A stretch of 64,000 bases of DNA. It comes from Streptomyces oceani. GTDB taxonomy: Bacteria; Actinomycetota; Actinomycetes; Streptomycetales; Streptomycetaceae. The notes beneath the pieces are model-generated. The model saw nothing but the letters and a program-made list of their open reading frames with translations, had not been told where the DNA came from and made no database searches. Where the stretch lies: NCBI RefSeq assembly GCF_001751245.1, contig NZ_LJGU01000116.1:22639-86638 (forward strand). The letters are read 5' to 3'. Of this stretch, positions 60,917 to 64,000 are shown in pieces. The stretch's first letter is position 1. Every line of letters starts with the position of its first letter. Position numbers and translations under genes: made by a program.

Positions 60917-62092
60917 ATGGAAGCCCTGCTCCTGCTGATCGCCCTCACCGCCATCTTCGGTGTCCTGGTCGCCCCCGCGTTGCGCCGCCGGCGGTTGCGT
61001 CAGCAGTCGGCCGACGGCCTGAACCGTGCCGTGTCGTCCGGGGGCCACGGTTTCGTCCCGGTCGACGAACTCGACGTACGGCTGCCCGGTCCGGACGAGC
61101 GGCTGGTCGACGCGCTGGAGGAGGCCCAGCGCGACCAGGAGTGGCAGCCGGTCGCCCAACTGCTCGCGCTGACCGGGGACGAGTGGGAGCTGCGCTGGCA
61201 GCGCGTGCAGTCGATCGCGGGCGCGGCGGCGATGGAGCTCGCCGCGCATCGCGAGCGGACGGCCGGCGAGGACGAGGGGGGCGGGAAGGGGCCGGCGAGC
61301 GGTGCCGGTCCCTCGCTGACCAAGGGGGCGCCGGTGCGGGACGCGCGCTGGCTGCGGGCCTGGCGGACGGAGCGGCCCGGCGACCCCGGCGGGGCGCAGG
61401 TCTACGCGCAGTTCCTGGTCTGGCAGGCGATGGCGGAGCCGGACTCGGCGGATCACCGGATCATCCTGGAGGAGGCTCGTACGGTGTGCGGAGACGCCGC
61501 CGAGCTCTCCTCGGTCGATCCGACCCCGCATCTGGTCGAGTTGCACATCGCCCGCGCGCTCGGCTACCGCAAGGCGGACTTCGAGGCTTTGTGGTCCGAG
61601 GTGTGCCGCCGGGCCCCGCATCACATGGGCGCGCACCTGGCCGCGTTGCCGTACTGGTCGGCGCGCTGGAGCGGCTCCAAGGAGGAGGCGGACGCCTTCG
61701 CCCGTACGGCCGCGGCGCACGCGCCCGAGGGCACGCTGCTCCCGGCGCTGCCGCTGTTCGCGGTGCTGGAGCACCTGCCGGAGGTGCAGGTGGTGCGGGG
61801 GCTGTACCAGAGCGCGGAGATCGAGAGGGCGATCGAGGCCGCCGAGTTCGCGGTGGACCAGGTGGAGGACGACCATCCGGTACGCCCCCATGTACTGCAC
61901 CTGCTGGTCTGCTTCCTGGTGCGCGCCGAGCGGTACGCGGAGGCCATGGAGGCGCTTCGGGTCATCGACGGCTACGTGGGCGCCATGCCGTGGGCGCAGA
62001 GTGGTGACCCGGCCGCCGAGTACGCCGCCTATCGGGCCTCCGCGGTCGCCGGCTGGGAGTCCTCCGGCGGTACCGCGACGCTCCCCAACTGA
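60917..62092 (+). CDS. membrane-anchored protein with TPR-like helical region, unknown function
   Basis: A 391-residue protein with one N-terminal membrane helix (MEALLLLIALTAIFGVLVAP), a basic stop-transfer segment and a long cytoplasmic helical domain with repeated amphipathic helices (EWQPVAQLLALTGDEWELRWQRVQ, RIILEEARTVC, ARALGYRKADFEALWSEVCRRA, YQSAEIERAIEAAEFAVDQVE). The pattern resembles degenerate TPR repeats. A GGGPASGAGPS-type linker is near residue 118. No family was recognised. ATG 60917 follows a GGAGAGA site. Confidence 0.65.
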   Translation: MEALLLLIALTAIFGVLVAPALRRRRLRQQSADGLNRAVSSGGHGFVPVDELDVRLPGPDERLVDALEEAQRDQEWQPVAQLLALTGDEWELRWQRVQSIAGAAAMELAAHRERTAGEDEGGGKGPASGAGPSLTKGAPVRDARWLRAWRTERPGDPGGAQVYAQFLVWQAMAEPDSADHRIILEEARTVCGDAAELSSVDPTPHLVELHIARALGYRKADFEALWSEVCRRAPHHMGAHLAALPYWSARWSGSKEEADAFARTAAAHAPEGTLLPALPLFAVLEHLPEVQVVRGLYQSAEIERAIEAAEFAVDQVEDDHPVRPHVLHLLVCFLVRAERYAEAMEALRVIDGYVGAMPWAQSGDPAAEYAAYRASAVAGWESSGGTATLPN

Positions 62093-63075
62093 AGCGGCTG
62101 GACCGGCTGGACCGGTTGTTCGTACGGGCCGGGGAGGACGCGACAGGGGAGTGACACGGACCCGCGCGGCTGGCCGTCGCCCGCTGACCCGGACACGGCG
62201 CGGACCGACCGAGCAGTCCGTACACAAGTGGAAGCGGAACGTCAGGGACAATCCTGGCGCGGAATCACCGTTCTGTCTTGGAAGGTGCTCTCCGCGGTGG
62301 TCAACGACAATGAACATCTTGCTTTAACTGGGGAATTCCCAGTTCACGCGGTCTTATAGTCAAGCTGTGACAGCTCTGCCTTGACTCTCACTCCAGTCAT
62401 GTGACAAGTTTCCATCGCGGCTGTTCGGGAGGCAACCGGAGGGGGAGGGTTGATGAGTCAGTGCGCAGAACTCCGATTTGTCGGGATGACGCACGGCGCG
62501 ATCCCCCCAACTGCTTGCCCGACTGTCGAGTCCCGGTGCTCGTCGCCTGCGCTTCGTGAGGGAGCGCGCGGTACGAGCACCCGTTTTCGGTTCACGTCAG
62601 GCGATCCGGCCCCGAGGTCCACCGCTCGGACCTCGGCAGCGAAGCCGGGCCGCTCAATCGCCGGTGTGCCCGCCTGGGCGGGTGCTGCCGACGGTTCCCG
62701 TACGGGCGTCGGCCGGTCTGACCCGCAACCGCAGTCACATTGCAGCACGGGGGTAAGGGGATAGCTGAGTAGAACTTACGGGCTGCGCATTATCGCTGAC
62801 CATGTGTAGTTGCCGGGTAATTCGCCGTTCGGCCCAGGTGAAACCCGTCTCGACCACCGCATTGCTCTTCCGGAAAGCCACTGGAACGGGACGCGCTCAA
62901 TCCCGACACGTTTTTCCGCTGGATTTTCGCGATCGGCACCCGTGGGTGCCGCGTAAGGGCACGAGGGCCGAATGACATGAGCCGTCCCTCTCGGGACTAC
63001 GGAGAGCGATGGCGTGAACACGTGCGGAATCGGGACATTTCCGTGCGTGCTGTCTGAGAGAGGCACTGATTCCCC
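62093..63075. other. 980-base intergenic region upstream of the PAS-LuxR gene
   Basis: No gene here is well supported. The region has a promoter with a PimM-type box (62329-62361), a strong purine ribosome-like stretch (62434-62449) before an ATG at 62453 whose 103 codons have low third-position GC, and a hairpin at 62934-62951. Between them the sequence is AT-richer than coding DNA. A long untranslated leader, a small RNA or a short peptide is possible. A TGA at 63067-63069 closes the frame just upstream of the LuxR start. Confidence 0.5.
62329..62361 (+). promoter_or_regulatory. PimM-type PAS-LuxR box over a -35 region with TATAGT -10
   Basis: CTGGGGAATTCCCAG (62329-62343) carries the core GGGAATTCCC and closely fits the known PAS-LuxR consensus CTVGGGAWWTCCCBAG, lacking one base on the right arm. 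TATAGT lies at 62356-62361, so the box overlaps where the -35 hexamer should be, the position used by PimM-type activators. The promoter points towards the PAS-LuxR gene. Confidence 0.65.
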
Positions 63076-63735
63076 TTGACGCTCCAACGCACCAAAGAGC
63101 CGGTTACTCAGCCCCGTCGGCCCGCCGGCCAGCATCGGTCCTGCATGGCGAGTCTGGACTCCGACCTGACGATAGTCGCGGCGGACGCCGCCTTCCTGCG
63201 GCAGTTCGGAGGCTCCTCCGCGGATCTCTTCGGTCGTAAGCTCTACGACCTGCTGCACCCCAGCGCCCCGCAGCTGCTCGAGCGGCAGTTCGCCCGGCTC
63301 GCCGACGGTCGCCGCTCGCACTTCGTCGAACGCGTAGTGGGCCTGCGCGAGGGCGACCAGGTCTTCTCCGCGGAGATGACCGGAGTCGCGGTGCAGAGCA
63401 TGGGCAACGCCCTCTCCTGCGTGACGATCCTCCGCCCGGACGACGCCCCCGTCGAGCCGACCGAGAGCGTACCGGCGCGGCGGAACAAGGCGATCTTCTC
63501 GCACCTGGACGCGCGCATCCTCGAGGGCGTCGCCAGCGGCTCCTCCACGGTGCAGCTCGCGGCTCGGCTGTACCTCAGCCGACAGGGAGTGGAATACCAC
63601 GTCGGGCTGATGCTGCGTCGCATGAAGGTGCCCAACCGGGCCGCACTCGTCGCCCGCGCGCACTCGATGGGGATGTTCACGGTCGGCAGTTGGCCTCCCC
63701 GGGTGCTGCCGGAGTTCGTGAAGGACGGCAAGTAG
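63076..63735 (+). CDS. PAS-LuxR transcriptional regulator (PimM class)
   Basis: A 219-residue regulator. An N-terminal PAS-like sensor (about 25-130; MASLDSDLTIVAADAAFLRQF, GRKLYDLLHPSAPQLLERQF, GVAVQSMGNALSCVTILRPDD) is followed by a LuxR helix-turn-helix (about 140-205; LDARILEGVASGSSTVQLAARLYLSRQGVEYHVGLMLRRM). This is the layout of PimM and related activators of polyene macrolide clusters. TTG 63076 is the earliest possible start, since TGA 63067-63069 is in frame just before it; ATG 63145 is an alternative. Neither has a good ribosome site. No biosynthetic genes are seen inside the window. Confidence 0.85.
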   Translation: MTLQRTKEPVTQPRRPAGQHRSCMASLDSDLTIVAADAAFLRQFGGSSADLFGRKLYDLLHPSAPQLLERQFARLADGRRSHFVERVVGLREGDQVFSAEMTGVAVQSMGNALSCVTILRPDDAPVEPTESVPARRNKAIFSHLDARILEGVASGSSTVQLAARLYLSRQGVEYHVGLMLRRMKVPNRAALVARAHSMGMFTVGSWPPRVLPEFVKDGK

Positions 63736-64000
63736 CGCCGCTCCGCACGTCGGTCGGCCGCCTGCTCGCGAACGACACGACGCAGACCGGGAACAGCACA
63801 CCGGGAGAGGACACGGGCAACGGGGCCAGGGACGAGGCCGAAGGCGGGCCGGGATGACCGCGGCATGGTGGTACTCCCCGGCCCAGGCCCAGCCCACGAA
63901 GCCCGTGCGGGGCGGGCACGCCCGCGCCCGGCGCCCCCACGGGGCGACGCCTCGGCGGCCACCGCGTGCGCGTGTCCCGGGCCCTACGGCCAAGGCGGAT
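63736..64000. other. right-edge sequence without an assigned gene
   Basis: The last 265 bases after the LuxR stop carry open frames on both strands, but none has a recognised product, a ribosome site or a complete start-stop unit. A minus-strand gene continuing beyond the edge cannot be ruled out. Nothing further can be supported. Confidence 0.3.

Noticed and set aside
62458..62748. Minus-strand frame of 96 codons in the region upstream of the PAS-LuxR gene
   Set aside because: There is no ribosome site, no domain and no promoter. The region is better treated as non-coding.
62776..63993. 405-residue minus-strand frame opposite the PAS-LuxR gene
   Set aside because: The plus-strand PAS and LuxR domains are unambiguous. 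The antisense product has no recognisable domain and runs through the non-coding upstream region.

Overview
The window reads as chromosomal DNA of a Streptomyces-type actinomycete. It has very high GC, many GTG/TTG starts, GGAGG-type ribosome sites alternating with leaderless genes, mycothiol enzymes, an actinobacterial acyl-CoA carboxylase with an epsilon subunit, and gene content matching the conserved core around afsQ, deoD, accA2/pccB/accE, cya, hutH, mca and greA. No tRNA, rRNA, CRISPR array, insertion sequence or prophage was seen.

Left part (1-24.2 kb). A partial alpha/beta hydrolase is followed by adenosine deaminase, a small secreted protein, a PspC protein and a VanZ protein. Next come the afsQ1-afsQ2-lipoprotein operon, divergent from sigQ with an AfsQ1 box between them, uridine kinase, an ArsR-SRPBCC fusion, two Nudix enzymes and a frameshifted sulfotransferase. 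A nucleoside and deoxyribose catabolism block follows: deoC, a complete aldehyde dehydrogenase with a truncated partner, a phosphosugar mutase, purine nucleoside phosphorylase, an LpdA-type flavoprotein and a DeoR regulator. Three of the nucleoside genes (add, deoC, PNP) share the palindrome CTACGCGCGTAG just upstream of a -10 box that suggests leaderless transcription.

Middle (24.2-40.3 kb). This is acyl-CoA carboxylase country: accA2, then maf, a 42-residue membrane protein, accE and pccB on the minus strand, with biotin ligase divergent. Signalling genes follow (class III adenylate cyclase, GAF-GGDEF protein), with an enoyl-CoA hydratase, a WYL/DUF3224 divergent pair, histidine ammonia-lyase and an L,D-transpeptidase preceded by a sigma-E-type promoter.

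40.4-49.9 kb looks like an accessory stretch inside the core: a DJ-1 protein, a beta-lactamase-fold protein, a MarR/MFS export operon, a VOC protein, a secreted lysozyme-like protein, DoxX, a GH13 alpha-glucosidase and a two-gene caspase/EACC1 module. That module is of the type described in bacterial conflict systems and is the most unusual system in the window.

50-64 kb returns to core-like content: msrA, mca with a small membrane protein, DUF4307, greA, a DrrAB-like ABC exporter with a palindromic operator in its promoter, threonine ammonia-lyase, MarR, a small sigma factor with a co-transcribed membrane protein, an FkbM methyltransferase and cystathionine gamma-synthase. It ends with a PAS-LuxR regulator of the PimM class, preceded by a 980-base non-coding region that holds a near-consensus PimM-type box over a -10 element.
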